Made by a program: the position numbers and the translations under genes. From Spirochaetaceae bacterium (GTDB lineage: Bacteria; Spirochaetota; Spirochaetia; Treponematales; Breznakiellaceae), in contig JAITKV010000048.1 in NCBI GenBank assembly GCA_031278215.1, forward strand, positions 1 to 64,000: 64,000 nucleotides of DNA, given 5' to 3'. Numbering within the stretch: position 1 is the stretch's first letter; every line of letters begins with the position of its first letter. The notes under the pieces are model-generated. The model saw only the letters and a list, made by a program, of their open reading frames with translations. It searched no databases and was not told the origin of the DNA. This document shows positions 25,141 to 35,548 of the stretch, one piece after another.

Positions 25141-27995
25141 TATAGCCTCTTTTCCATGATGCGTCCGGTTTCCTTATTAAAACAAAAAACAACGTTCTGT
25201 CTTTTTTCGGTGATCTCATAATACCTGCCATGGCTTTCCATGACCACCCCCGGATGGATAATCCCTTTAACGGCTATTTCCGATTCATGGTGTTCTTCGA
25301 ATTTTTCCCGGAGGGTAAAAATTTTAAGCGCATACTGTTCCTGCAGTTTAAGCAGCCGAACCTTTTCTGTCCGGGCCGCTTCCAACTGCGGGGAATTCGG
25401 GGCCCCCTTTATGGCTCCTTCGATTTTTATGACGGCGCCGCGGATCTTTTCTATTTCCCGCTCCGCGGTTTCAATTTGATCCTGGATTAGATAATCCTGG
25501 CCAAAAGAAATTTCCGTGCCGCCCTTTTTTTCGGCGCCCAGTTCGGCGGCCCTGATCCCCCGGCGGGCCCGGCAAATTCCCCCCGCCAGCCAGCCGTTTT
25601 CTCCGGTAAGCAGCACCCGGCCGTTGGTTTTTACATGGCATGATATACAGCGGCTTACCAGCCGTATGTCTTCCACCGCCAGCAGCGTCGCGGCTTCGGC
25701 GAAGGCTGTATCTATGGTGGTCCGGGCCCGGATTACCCCCCGGCCGCCGCCGTTGATCCCCTGGACTATTACCACCTTGCCTCCGGACGAAATAAGGGCC
25801 CCCTCGACGCCGCCCCCGATAAAAAGATCCTTCCCGCTCATAACGCTGTATCCGGCATGCACCCTGCCGGTGATCCGCACTTCGCCGGGGAAGTTCACGT
25901 TTCCCGTGGGGGCCCCCGCGTCCCCCTTAATTTCCTTAAGGGTATTAACAGACAGTCCGGCGCCGTCAAAGACGAGTTCCCCGTCCCGGAGCGCCGTAAG
26001 GATCCGCAGGTCGCCCCCCCTCGCGGCCTGCACCGTGTGATCCCAGCTAAGGCCCCGGCTTTCTTCCGCCTGTAATTCTTTTCCCCGTACATCAAAGCCC
26101 GTCTTGCCCTGGGCGGATTCGTGCAGCTCCGCCAGGACCATCCCGGCCTTAACGGGAATTCTACTCTGCAAAGCCCGCGCCGGTATGCGCCAGCTTACTT
26201 CAAGACCCCCGGCAGCGACCGGGGCTTCCCCTCTGGCCAGCACCTGGTTTGCCCTTCCCTTTAGGGCCGCAAGTTTGCAGGCAGTCTCCACCGCTTCTTT
26301 ATCGATTCCTCTGCTTACCCCTGCTTCTGCCAGGGCCCGGTACACCCACTCTTCTGTCAGGGGCCGGCCCGGGCCCAGTTCGCTAATTAGTTCTACAGAG
26401 GCTTCCATGCCGTCTGCCGTTATCTGCACCGTAACCTGGGCGTCCCGGTAATCGATAATGGTTCCCCAAAAAACCTTGCCCCCCCCTTTGACCAAAAGCA
26501 GTCCGCTTATATCGGCCACAATATGCGCGTCCCGCTGGGAAAGGCCCCTAAAAAGTTTTAACTCCGGATCGTTACCGGGAAGCCCCGGAATAAGACCGCC
26601 GTATACATCCCGGCCCTGCTCGCCCTGGGGGGGGCGGCTTATCTGCGCCAGGACGGCTCCTTTTTCCACCAGGCAGAACTGTTCCGCTTCGGAGGCGGGA
26701 AAACCCTGGCGGGGATCGGGAACGGTTTGCAGTTTTTCCAGCCTGGCAAGCAGGGCGGTTTTAAGTTCCGCTTCCAGGGGTTTTGCCAAAAGGCTCAGTT
26801 CCTTATCCGCCCCCCGGGTTGCTTCTTTACCTTCCGCCAGAACATGCCGCAGCGTAAGGGCCCCTCCGTCCATAAAAGTATGGATAAGCTTTTTTAAGGC
26901 CTCCGCATCAAAACCCTGAACCCGGGAATCCTTAATGGCCCGGGATATGCGGCCCATTTCCAGGGGCCCGCCGCCGGCAGTGCCCTTGCGAAGAAAAAGT
27001 TCCGCCCCTTGAAGGTCCGAAGAAACCTCCACCCGGGCCTCGGCATCCAGGGTAATAAAAAGGGGAAAGGCCAACAATTCTTTTCCGGTCTTCATTGAAT
27101 GGGCTATGGCCAGATCTATTTCTCCGGGCTCCACAAGGATATCCTCCGGGGCGCCCTTTTTTAGGGCTTCTTCCAGAATCCTTTTCGCTTCGGGCAGGGG
27201 AAACCGGGAATCTCCGGGATAAAAATTAAGGAACAGGGTAAGCCCGTCGGATCCAAGCTTAAGTTCCCAGTCCGGTTTTTCCAAGGGCACAAGATCCGCC
27301 CAGTTTTCTCCGATGCGGAGAAACCCGGAATAATCGGACCACAGTTCGTTTTTTTCTTTCCTGATCCCGGCCCCCAGGTAGAAAAGGCTGTCCTCCGGCG
27401 CCGGTGGAACTATGGGCCGGCCGTAAATATTTTTTCCCGGTTTTCCCGGCTTTGACGCGGCCAGGATCCCGATTTTTTTGTTCCGCCCGGCGTAACGAAG
27501 GTCCTTTACCTTCGGGTCCACATGGAGGGGTTCTTTAATTTCCTGCTTTTCCCAAATCGCCACAACTTCTTCCCGGGGCTTTAGGAACGGAAATTTTCCC
27601 GGTTTTTTAACCAGGGTGTTTCTCTTTACTTTTTCGCTCCGGGTACGAAACAGACTTGGCGCCCCGGCCTTGGCAAGGACGGCTTCTTTAAAAGGCTCGA
27701 TCTCCCGAGGAATGGCCAGGGTTTCCCAGCTTACGGTTTCCGGCGCCGCCGGCGCCGGGGCTTCGCCGGCGGCCATTCTGGTTTCCATGGGCGCCTTGGC
27801 CCGGGCCGCCTTTTGTATAAATTTTTCTAAATCCCCCGGATCCGGAAGGGGGCTAAGATTTTTCTCCCGGGCAAGTTTTAGTACCGCGTCGGTATCCCAG
27901 CCCAATCCGTCTGCGGCGGGGGTAAAAAGGAGTTTTGCTTCTGTTTCATCCTGGTTTATGATAAGTTCCGCAATACCCTTCGCGATAACGGCCAT
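25140..27995 (-). CDS. FapA-like (DUF342) polymerising-domain protein, 951 aa
   Basis: GKNIYGRPIVPP, GRDVYGGLIPG and G.DVRGKEL motifs plus FapA-type beta-solenoid (GEVRITGRVHAGYSVMSGKDLFIGGGVEGALISSGGKVVIVQGINGGGRGVIRA). Confidence 0.85.
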   Translation of the reverse strand: MAVIAKGIAELIINQDETEAKLLFTPAADGLGWDTDAVLKLAREKNLSPLPDPGDLEKFIQKAARAKAPMETRMAAGEAPAPAAPETVSWETLAIPREIEPFKEAVLAKAGAPSLFRTRSEKVKRNTLVKKPGKFPFLKPREEVVAIWEKQEIKEPLHVDPKVKDLRYAGRNKKIGILAASKPGKPGKNIYGRPIVPPAPEDSLFYLGAGIRKEKNELWSDYSGFLRIGENWADLVPLEKPDWELKLGSDGLTLFLNFYPGDSRFPLPEAKRILEEALKKGAPEDILVEPGEIDLAIAHSMKTGKELLAFPLFITLDAEARVEVSSDLQGAELFLRKGTAGGGPLEMGRISRAIKDSRVQGFDAEALKKLIHTFMDGGALTLRHVLAEGKEATRGADKELSLLAKPLEAELKTALLARLEKLQTVPDPRQGFPASEAEQFCLVEKGAVLAQISRPPQGEQGRDVYGGLIPGLPGNDPELKLFRGLSQRDAHIVADISGLLLVKGGGKVFWGTIIDYRDAQVTVQITADGMEASVELISELGPGRPLTEEWVYRALAEAGVSRGIDKEAVETACKLAALKGRANQVLARGEAPVAAGGLEVSWRIPARALQSRIPVKAGMVLAELHESAQGKTGFDVRGKELQAEESRGLSWDHTVQAARGGDLRILTALRDGELVFDGAGLSVNTLKEIKGDAGAPTGNVNFPGEVRITGRVHAGYSVMSGKDLFIGGGVEGALISSGGKVVIVQGINGGGRGVIRARTTIDTAFAEAATLLAVEDIRLVSRCISCHVKTNGRVLLTGENGWLAGGICRARRGIRAAELGAEKKGGTEISFGQDYLIQDQIETAEREIEKIRGAVIKIEGAIKGAPNSPQLEAARTEKVRLLKLQEQYALKIFTLREKFEEHHESEIAVKGIIHPGVVMESHGRYYEITEKRQNVVFCFNKETGRIMEKRL

Positions 27996-28008
27996 GATCT
28001 ATCCCGGT

Positions 28009-29142
28009 TTACGTTTTGGTTCCCTTGGAAATTTTGTATTTTAAAAAATTGTTTTCTTTTTTAAGCTTAGTTATTTCAAGCTGCTGGGATTTTACGGTTT
28101 CCAGAAGGTCCCCCTGGGTAAGAGCTCCGGTATGGAGCAGTTCTTCCACGTATTCCATTTTATTTTCAAAGTCAATTTCCGCCTCCAGGCTGGCTTCCTG
28201 AAAACTGTCGTCAATGTGTTCATCGGTTAAGGTAAATTCATCGTCCTCCGATTCCCGGATCTTGTCGGCGATCCGGTAAATGGCCTGGGCAATAACCGAC
28301 TGGGGTTTGTAAAGCACCACCGGCAGCCGCGAAGCCAGGGCAATATCCTGAATTGAATCCCGGTACATTACCCCCAGATGTTCCACCTTAATATCCAGAT
28401 ATTCTTCGCAGGACCGGCGGATTTTCATGGCCACATCCGCATCCTTGGGGTCTTCGATCATGTTCATAATAAGCCGGGGGTTAAAATGGGCCGCCGCATC
28501 GGCATATTTTTTGTAGGACCCCGGATCGATTTTGTCAACTTCTTCCAGCAGATTGGGAACGTAGAGGTGCTGTCTTCCGGAACTGTCCTTGCGCACCGTT
28601 TCCAGGTAATTATAAGCTTCGGTTCCCTTTTTAAATATCGTGTACATAAGGCGGAATACGGTGTTCTTTAAAAAAACATAGGCATTAAGGGTCGCGGTTA
28701 CCGCGGGGGAGCTAACTACTATGCCCTTGCCGGAAAGAAGAAAAAAATCCAGAATGGACTGATGGGTCCCCGCCCCCAGATCCAGGATAAGGATATCCGT
28801 ATCCGGCAGGGAAAGGAGCCGGCGCACCAGAGCATTCCGCTGGTACGATTTAAGGTTTGCCATGCCCGGTATTTCCTGATCCCCCGGAATAAAGCGCAGT
28901 CCCCGTACATCGGTCTTTGAAATTACCTGGGAAAAATCCAGCTTGGCGTTGTTAATCAATGTCCCGATTCCCTTGGCCGGAGATTGATACCCCAGCACTA
29001 AATGCAGATTCGAGGCCCCCAGATCCAGATCCGCCAGAACCACCCTCTGGCCCGCCTGGGCCAAGGCCACCGCCAAATTGGCGGCCACCAGGGATTTTCC
29101 CACCCCGCCCTTTCCGCTGGCAATGGGGATAACGCGCATCAT
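28009..29142 (-). CDS. MinD/ParA-family ATPase (FlhG-like)
   Basis: Deviant Walker A ASGKGGVGKSLVAANLA, VVLADLDLGASNLHLVLG. Confidence 0.88.
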   Translation of the reverse strand: MMRVIPIASGKGGVGKSLVAANLAVALAQAGQRVVLADLDLGASNLHLVLGYQSPAKGIGTLINNAKLDFSQVISKTDVRGLRFIPGDQEIPGMANLKSYQRNALVRRLLSLPDTDILILDLGAGTHQSILDFFLLSGKGIVVSSPAVTATLNAYVFLKNTVFRLMYTIFKKGTEAYNYLETVRKDSSGRQHLYVPNLLEEVDKIDPGSYKKYADAAAHFNPRLIMNMIEDPKDADVAMKIRRSCEEYLDIKVEHLGVMYRDSIQDIALASRLPVVLYKPQSVIAQAIYRIADKIRESEDDEFTLTDEHIDDSFQEASLEAEIDFENKMEYVEELLHTGALTQGDLLETVKSQQLEITKLKKENNFLKYKISKGTKT

Positions 29143-29642
29143 GGGCCCTCCTTCTCCGGAACCGCAAGGGACGGCGGCGCTTCCGGGAACGGGACGGCCG
29201 CCGGAAAGGCGTCCTTCGGGGGCATGTTGATTTGCAGCAGGATCATCGCCAAGACGGTTCCCAGGTCCACAATGCCCATAAGAAAGATCCACGCCATGCG
29301 GCGTGCACTGTCCTGGTCCATCAGTTCCAAAAATCCCGAAGATCCGGCCTGGGAAAAAAGAAAAAACAGCCGGAGCAGTATGGAAAGCAGGCCCAGGGTT
29401 TTTCCGCTTATATAAAGGGGCAGATAGGGCCTGGAAATCTCAAAGCGAAAAAGCAGAAAAAAAGACATCAAGGGAAAAAGCGCATTGGGGGCCGCCAGCG
29501 CCATGTAGGGAAAGGCCTGGTCAAAGCCCTGAAACATTCCCAGGGGACCCGAAAGAGCGCCGACAAGGATCAATAAAAAAAAGAGGCGAAAACTGTCATA
29601 GATAAAAACAGCCGCCCGAACCATACGGAAGGATCTTTCCAT
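29139..29642 (-). CDS. Hypothetical membrane protein
   Basis: Several hydrophobic segments; translationally overlaps the minD-like gene. Confidence 0.65.
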   Translation of the reverse strand: MERSFRMVRAAVFIYDSFRLFFLLILVGALSGPLGMFQGFDQAFPYMALAAPNALFPLMSFFLLFRFEISRPYLPLYISGKTLGLLSILLRLFFLFSQAGSSGFLELMDQDSARRMAWIFLMGIVDLGTVLAMILLQINMPPKDAFPAAVPFPEAPPSLAVPEKEGP

Positions 29643-29657
29643 TTCTTAAGATTATAG

Positions 29658-29700
29658 CGGCTTTTTATAAGCCGAAACAAGGGGCCGAAGAAGCCCCTGT
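29658..29700. terminator. Two adjacent stem-loops upstream of thyX
   Basis: CGGCTTtttatAAGCCG and ACAAGGGGCcgaagaaGCCCCTGT. Confidence 0.55.
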
Positions 29701-29819
29701 TAATCCGCGGGGGGCTAAACTTTTTTTTATGAATATATTATGCTTGTACTGCGTTTTTCCAAAAACCCCGGTTTCCGGGGAGATCCGGGTTTGCAAAAAT
29801 TCTGTCTTTTGAGGTACCC

Positions 29820-30692
29820 ATGGCCCATTGTACGGTCCGCGATGCAGAGGCTGTCCTTGACAAGGAATATCCTGTTCTGGACAAGGGTTTTGTCCGGCTG
29901 GTAGATTACCTGGGGGGGGATGAACGGGTTGTCCAGGCGGCCAGGGTCTCCTACGGAGAAGGAACTAAAAGCTACCGGGAAGACGCGGGCCTTATCGACT
30001 ACCTTCTACGCAACCGGCACACCAGCCCCTTTGAACAGGTGGTACTGACTTTCCACATAAAACTGCCGGTCTTTGTGGCCCGCCAATGGATACGGCACCG
30101 AACCGCCCGGGTAAACGAGGTTTCCGGCCGCTATTCGGTAATGGAAGATGCGTTTTATGTTCCCGCGCCGGAAGATCTGGCCCTTCAAAGTACGGATAAC
30201 AAGCAGGGCCGTTCCCAAACAGCCCTGGATCCGGAAGAAGCGGAAAAGATCCGTTTTGGCCTTAGGGAAAATCAGCACAGGGCCTATGAAGCGTATACGG
30301 AACTTATCCGGGGGGGCCTTGCCAGAGAGCTTGCGCGGATCAACCTTCCCCTTTCTCTGTACACCGAATGGTACTGGCAGATAGATCTGCATAACCTGTT
30401 TCATTTTTTAGAGCTCCGGCTCGACGCCCATGCGCAGAAAGAAATCCGGCTTTACGCCCGGGTTATTTTTGAAATAACAAAAAAAGTCGCCCCCCGGTGC
30501 TGCGGGTCCTTCCAGGAACATGTGCTGGGATCCGTTGCTTTTTCCGCGGCCGAGTTTGCGGAATTACAGCACAGGCTTGGGCTTGCAGAAAAAACCGGTT
30601 CCGCCGAAGCGGGGCATCCGAAAAAAGAATTAACCGGCAAGAGTTTGGAACGGTTTGAAGAAAAACTTACCCGGGGAGGCAAAAGTGAATAA
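29820..30692 (+). CDS. thyX: Flavin-dependent thymidylate synthase ThyX
   Basis: RHRTARVNEVSGRYS matches the ThyX RHR...S...S.R motif. Confidence 0.95.
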   Translation: MAHCTVRDAEAVLDKEYPVLDKGFVRLVDYLGGDERVVQAARVSYGEGTKSYREDAGLIDYLLRNRHTSPFEQVVLTFHIKLPVFVARQWIRHRTARVNEVSGRYSVMEDAFYVPAPEDLALQSTDNKQGRSQTALDPEEAEKIRFGLRENQHRAYEAYTELIRGGLARELARINLPLSLYTEWYWQIDLHNLFHFLELRLDAHAQKEIRLYARVIFEITKKVAPRCCGSFQEHVLGSVAFSAAEFAELQHRLGLAEKTGSAEAGHPKKELTGKSLERFEEKLTRGGKSE

Positions 30693-31602
30693 ACCGATCA
30701 TTGTGGTGCTGGCGGCAGGCATGGGAAGCCGGTACGGCGGCCTTAAACAAATGGACAAAATCGGAAAAAACGGCGAAGTGCTTTTGGACTATTCGGTGTA
30801 CGATGCCAAGCGTTCGGGCTTTGGCAAGGCGGTGTTTATTATCCGCCGTGATATTGAAGAGGATTTTAAAGAAATAGTGCTTTCCCGAATCGCCGGCAAC
30901 TTTCCCTGCGAACTGGCATTTCAGGAAATGGACAGTCTTATTCCCCCGGACATTCTTGCCAAATCCCGGGAAATTAACCGTACCAAGCCCTGGGGCACAA
31001 CCCACGCCCTGCTCTGCGCAGAGAAGAACATTGACGCGCCCTTTACGGTGATCAACGCCGATGATTTTTATGGTCCGGAAGCTTTTAGCGCCATGGGAAA
31101 ATATCTTGCCCCGGACCCTGTTACCGAGGGGGCCATTGTTCCCTACCGGCTGGAAAAAACCCTGAGCCCCCAGGGAACGGTTACCCGGGGGATCTGCGAG
31201 GTACAAAACGGCCGCCTTGTTTCGGTGAACGAGCTTACCGCCATTGCCCGGGAAGGGGACGGTAAAATCTACAATACCGGTTCCGGCCCTTCCAAGCAGT
31301 ACTTGGATGATGCAACGCCGGTGTCTATGAATTTCTGGGGCTTTCCCCCCTCGATCTTTAACGGCCTTAGGCGCTACTTTGACGATTTTCTTAGCGGCCC
31401 CGGCGGAACCCAGCCCAAGGCGGAATGTTACCTTCCCATGGCGGCGGATTGGCTTATTAAAAACAAACTCCTTACCATACGGGTACTGGACGCAGACGCT
31501 TCCTGGTTCGGAGTTACCTATAAAGAAGACCGGGAAGCGGCGATAAGGAAGCTGGAGGACCTTACCCGGACCGGGGTATATCCCCAGGCGCTCTGGAAAT
31601 AA
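30685..31602 (+). CDS. Sugar-phosphate nucleotidyltransferase
   Basis: IIVVLAAGMGSRYGGLKQMDKIG...; GTG start overlapping the thyX stop. Confidence 0.82.
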   Translation: MNKPIIVVLAAGMGSRYGGLKQMDKIGKNGEVLLDYSVYDAKRSGFGKAVFIIRRDIEEDFKEIVLSRIAGNFPCELAFQEMDSLIPPDILAKSREINRTKPWGTTHALLCAEKNIDAPFTVINADDFYGPEAFSAMGKYLAPDPVTEGAIVPYRLEKTLSPQGTVTRGICEVQNGRLVSVNELTAIAREGDGKIYNTGSGPSKQYLDDATPVSMNFWGFPPSIFNGLRRYFDDFLSGPGGTQPKAECYLPMAADWLIKNKLLTIRVLDADASWFGVTYKEDREAAIRKLEDLTRTGVYPQALWK

Positions 31603-31623
31603 ACCTCCCCGGGCCGCACCGCT

Positions 31624-32268
31624 TTAAAAGCCCAGATCCGCTCCGATAAGTACCACCTTAATTCGTCCCGCGGGTTTACAAAGCCGGGTAACCAGGATCT
31701 GACAGCAGATCGATTCGACGCCCTTACAGTCGCCGCAGGCGCCGTTTATGTTACAGGGTGTTTTTGCCGGAGGAAACCGCTGTACATTAAGGGGCGCCGC
31801 GATATTCCGCGCCCGGGCAATGGCGTCGTCCAGAGTTTTTACCACCTTGTTCATCCCCGCGACGATAATTACCTGTCTTGGGCCATAACAAAGGGCGGCC
31901 ACCCGGTTGCCGTTTCCGTCGATATTTACCAGGAACCCATCTTCGCTTATCGCGTTGGTCCCCATAAGATAGGTGTCGCAAAGCAGGGATCGCCGCAGCA
32001 GTTCTATCCTTTCTTCGGAACCCTGAGCCTTGTCCCTGTCGATAAGCGTGTACCCCTCCGCCGCGGCCCGCTGGTAAAGACCCAGGGCCTGGGCGGTCAT
32101 GGATCCCCCCCAGGAAATAACATGTTCCCTGGGGATAAGGTTAAAAACCGCATCCGCGGCCTGGGCCCTGTTATCAACATACAGGGCGTCAAAATGCCGG
32201 GCTTCCAGGGCCTTTACCACTCGGGGACCCAATTTTGAATTTCGCAGTTCATAAAATGACAAGTCCAT
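31624..32268 (-). CDS. LUD-domain (lactate-utilisation/DUF162) protein
   Basis: ISWGGSMTAQALGLY...LLCDTYLMGTNAISEDGFLVNIDGNGNRVAALCYGPRQVIIVAGMNKVV. Confidence 0.85.
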   Translation of the reverse strand: MDLSFYELRNSKLGPRVVKALEARHFDALYVDNRAQAADAVFNLIPREHVISWGGSMTAQALGLYQRAAAEGYTLIDRDKAQGSEERIELLRRSLLCDTYLMGTNAISEDGFLVNIDGNGNRVAALCYGPRQVIIVAGMNKVVKTLDDAIARARNIAAPLNVQRFPPAKTPCNINGACGDCKGVESICCQILVTRLCKPAGRIKVVLIGADLGF

Positions 32269-32413
32269 AACACGCCTCCGTAAAATTTTTCTGTATAAGG
32301 GTGTTTTCCCAAAACCATGGCCAAAAATTTTATACCCCGCGGACGCGGGTTTGTCCGATAAATGCCTTAGCCGTATACTATACGAAAAAATCTTTTTTAG
32401 ATACCATGTACTC

Positions 32414-33370
32414 ATGCCCGAAAATCTAACGCTCCAAAGGACGCCAAATTCCCGGTGGAAAAACGCCGTCCTTGCTAATGTTGTCTGCGTTCTTTTTTGG
32501 GGCTTCTCTTTTATTTCGATTAAAATTGCCGTGCCGGTTTTTCCGCCCATGACCCTGGGGGCCGTCCGCTTTGCCATTGCCATTGTCCTTCTTTTTATTA
32601 TGTACCTGTTTTATCCCCGGACAAAACTTAACCCTGCGGACCTGCCCTATTTAATTTCTTCGGGCCTGGCGGGGGTTACCTTTTATTTTTTCTGCGAGAA
32701 TAACGGCGTAGCCCTGGTTACCGCTTCCGAAGCTTCCATTATTGTAGCGTCCATTCCCGTCCTAACCATGAGCTGCGAATGGCTTACGGCAAAACTCCGG
32801 CGGACCGGGGCCTTCCGGCTTGGATGGCGTCACTGGCTGGGGGCCCTGGTCTCCATGGCGGGGGTTGTTATGGTGGCCAGGGTTTCCTTTGCCCTGTCGG
32901 GAAGCATCACCGGCTATGTCTTTATGGCGGGGGCGGCCCTGTGCTGGGTGATCTACGGCTTTTTAACCAAGCCCCTTTTTAACCGGGGCCGATCCCAAAT
33001 CTACATTGTTTTTTGGCAGAATTTTTTTGGCTTTTTGGGGTTTTTGCCCTTTACCGTTTGGGAATATAAAAACTGGGGAACGCCGAATCTTTCCGTATTG
33101 TTTCACGTGCTGTTCCTGGCGGTCTGCTGTTCCGCCCTGGGGTACTGGCTCTACGCCCATGCCTTAGACGTCTTGGGAATTTCGGTTTCATCGGTGTTTA
33201 TTAATCTTATTCCGGTGGTAACGGTTGTGGCGGGCTTCTTTATCCTGGGGGACAGACTGACATGGCTACAGTGGATTGGGGCGGCCCTGGCGCTGGCGGG
33301 GGTATATTTAACGACCCTGCCCAAAAGGACCGCGGGCCGGCGGGGCCCTTCGGGACTGTCCCGGAAATAA
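32414..33370 (+). CDS. EamA/DMT-family transporter
   Basis: Ten hydrophobic segments; C-terminal WLQWIGAALALAGVYLTTL typical of EamA proteins. Confidence 0.88.
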   Translation: MPENLTLQRTPNSRWKNAVLANVVCVLFWGFSFISIKIAVPVFPPMTLGAVRFAIAIVLLFIMYLFYPRTKLNPADLPYLISSGLAGVTFYFFCENNGVALVTASEASIIVASIPVLTMSCEWLTAKLRRTGAFRLGWRHWLGALVSMAGVVMVARVSFALSGSITGYVFMAGAALCWVIYGFLTKPLFNRGRSQIYIVFWQNFFGFLGFLPFTVWEYKNWGTPNLSVLFHVLFLAVCCSALGYWLYAHALDVLGISVSSVFINLIPVVTVVAGFFILGDRLTWLQWIGAALALAGVYLTTLPKRTAGRRGPSGLSRK

Positions 33371-33484
33371 GGAACCGTGGGGCCCCGAAAACCCCGCGGG
33401 GTTCCGGAATTTTCGGCCCAGGGCCGCGGTGTTCCGGCCGTTCCCCGGCTTTACCTAAAACATCCTAGAGGGTACAGTGGTTTT

Positions 33485-34762
33485 ATGAGTCAGTACCTTA
33501 TTACCGGGGGCGTTCCTATCAGCGGGAAGATCAAAGCCAGTGGGAACAAAAACGCCGCCCTGCCCTGCATTGCCGCGGCGATTTTAAGCAGCAAACCGGT
33601 AATACTGCGAAACATTCCGGATATAGAGGACGTCCAGGTTATGCTGGACGTGTACCGGTCCTTTGGGGGTTCGGTGGAGCGCCTGGAACCCAACGGGTAC
33701 CGCCTTTCCCTGGGGGACATTAAAAGTTCCCGGGTCCCCGCAGAGGCGGCTAGAAAGATCCGGGCTTCCATACTGTTTGCCGGGCCCCTTATTGCCAGGA
33801 CCGGAAAGGCGGTACTGCCCCCGCCGGGGGGGGATGTAATTGGCCGACGGCGACTGGACACCCATTTTTTGGCCCTGACGGAACTGGGGGCGGCGGTAAC
33901 TACCAAGCGGGCCTTTACCTTTACCGCGAAAAAACTTAAGGGCGCCGACATTTTTTTAGACGAAGCTTCCGTAACCGCCACGGAAAACGCGGTGATGGCC
34001 GCGGTCCTGGCGGACGGAAAAACAATCATCACCAACGCCGCCAGCGAACCCCATGTGCAGGATCTGTGCCGGATGCTGCGAAGCATGGGGGCGATTATCG
34101 AAGGAATTGGATCCAATATCCTTACGATTACGGGCGTAAAAAACCTGGGCCCCTGCGATTATTCCATTGGGGCCGATTATATGGAAGTGGGCTCCTTTAT
34201 CGGCTTGGCCGCGGCCACCAGGGGGGAAATGGAAATTACCGGCCCCAGGCCCAGCGATCTTAGACCCGCCAAGATAGCCTTTGGCAAACTGGGGATAGTT
34301 TGGGAACACGAGGGCGCCGTACTACGGGTTCCGAAAAACCAAACCCTAAAAATAAACCACGATCTGGGGGGAATGATCCCCAAAATTGACGACGCCCCCT
34401 GGCCGGGATTTCCGCCGGATTTAACCAGTATTATTATTGTCGTAGCCACCCAGGTGGAGGGGACCGTCCTGGTACATGAAAAAATGTTTGAGTCCCGGAT
34501 GTTTTTTGTGGATAAGCTTATCGGCATGGGGGCCCGGATCGTACTGTGCGATCCTCACCGGGCGGTAATTTCCGGCCCCTCGCGGCTTGCCGGGTCGGAG
34601 TTGACCAGCCCCGATGTGCGGGCCGGTATGGCGATGGTAATTGCCGCCATGACCGCCGAAGGTTCCAGCGTAATCCGCAATGTATACCAGATCGAGCGGG
34701 GCTATGAAAACCTGGTAAGCCGCCTTTCTGCCCTGGGGGCAAAAATAGAACGGCAGGGATAG
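33485..34762 (+). CDS. murA: UDP-N-acetylglucosamine 1-carboxyvinyltransferase
   Basis: [36 protein letters not shown]-type core, [19 protein letters not shown]. Confidence 0.93.
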   Translation: MSQYLITGGVPISGKIKASGNKNAALPCIAAAILSSKPVILRNIPDIEDVQVMLDVYRSFGGSVERLEPNGYRLSLGDIKSSRVPAEAARKIRASILFAGPLIARTGKAVLPPPGGDVIGRRRLDTHFLALTELGAAVTTKRAFTFTAKKLKGADIFLDEASVTATENAVMAAVLADGKTIITNAASEPHVQDLCRMLRSMGAIIEGIGSNILTITGVKNLGPCDYSIGADYMEVGSFIGLAAATRGEMEITGPRPSDLRPAKIAFGKLGIVWEHEGAVLRVPKNQTLKINHDLGGMIPKIDDAPWPGFPPDLTSIIIVVATQVEGTVLVHEKMFESRMFFVDKLIGMGARIVLCDPHRAVISGPSRLAGSELTSPDVRAGMAMVIAAMTAEGSSVIRNVYQIERGYENLVSRLSALGAKIERQG

Positions 34763-34765
34763 CGG

Positions 34766-35539
34766 TTACCGTTTGCGGGTAATAATCTCTCTGGTGATAA
34801 TTCTGTAGGCGTTCCGGATCCTAATAAATGATTCGCCTAATTTTTCCTTCTCCTCGTCGCTTAGACCGATTTGGTTATCCGGGTGAAACATCAAGGCAAG
34901 CCGGCGAAAGGCGCTTTTTACCTCGCCATAGGAAGCCCCCTTGGAAATTTCCAGCACCGTCCAGGGATCGTCTTCCGGTTCTTTCAGCGGCGAAGGCTGG
35001 TAAGCGGGGTCCAGAAACTGCCGTATGTAAAGCGCCTCCTGCCGGGCTTCTCTGCCCAGGGCCATAGAGGCAAGCTCGGCTCCTATGGAAGACAGATCCC
35101 CCGCGCCGTGACGGCGGGCAGCCAGGCTTTCGCTTAAAAGATCCGGGTTCAGCATAGAAACCCGGGTAAAGGCCAGGCGGCACAGGGATTCCGCCAGGGC
35201 GCCGATTTTTTTACCCTGGGAAAAACTCGACACCGCTCCTCCCGCCACCCGGGCGGAGGCGGCTTCGTTTTCCAGCGTCCTGGGAGAAGCCTTGGACATG
35301 ATATAGACCCCCAGGGCGCAGAACGCCGCGAGCCCCGGCTCGCCTTCGTCAAACGAAGAGGGGCCGGGGTTTTCAAAATACCTAAGCGCCGCCTTGTCGC
35401 TTTGCAGTTGAAGCAGCAGGCTTCCTACAAAATAACCCAGCACAAGGCCTATTATTAATCCGGGAATTCCCAAAAACCAGCCGCCGCCGCCGAAGAGGGC
35501 CATAAAAAGTAAAATACACATGCGGGATCTGCCGGACAT
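34766..35539 (-). CDS. TerB/DjlA-like J-domain membrane protein
   Basis: N-terminal TM; C-terminal J domain DDPWTVLEISKGASYGEVKSAFRRLALMFHPDNQ (HPD present). Confidence 0.8.
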   Translation of the reverse strand: MSGRSRMCILLFMALFGGGGWFLGIPGLIIGLVLGYFVGSLLLQLQSDKAALRYFENPGPSSFDEGEPGLAAFCALGVYIMSKASPRTLENEAASARVAGGAVSSFSQGKKIGALAESLCRLAFTRVSMLNPDLLSESLAARRHGAGDLSSIGAELASMALGREARQEALYIRQFLDPAYQPSPLKEPEDDPWTVLEISKGASYGEVKSAFRRLALMFHPDNQIGLSDEEKEKLGESFIRIRNAYRIITREIITRKR

Positions 35540-35548
35540 GATCTTTTC

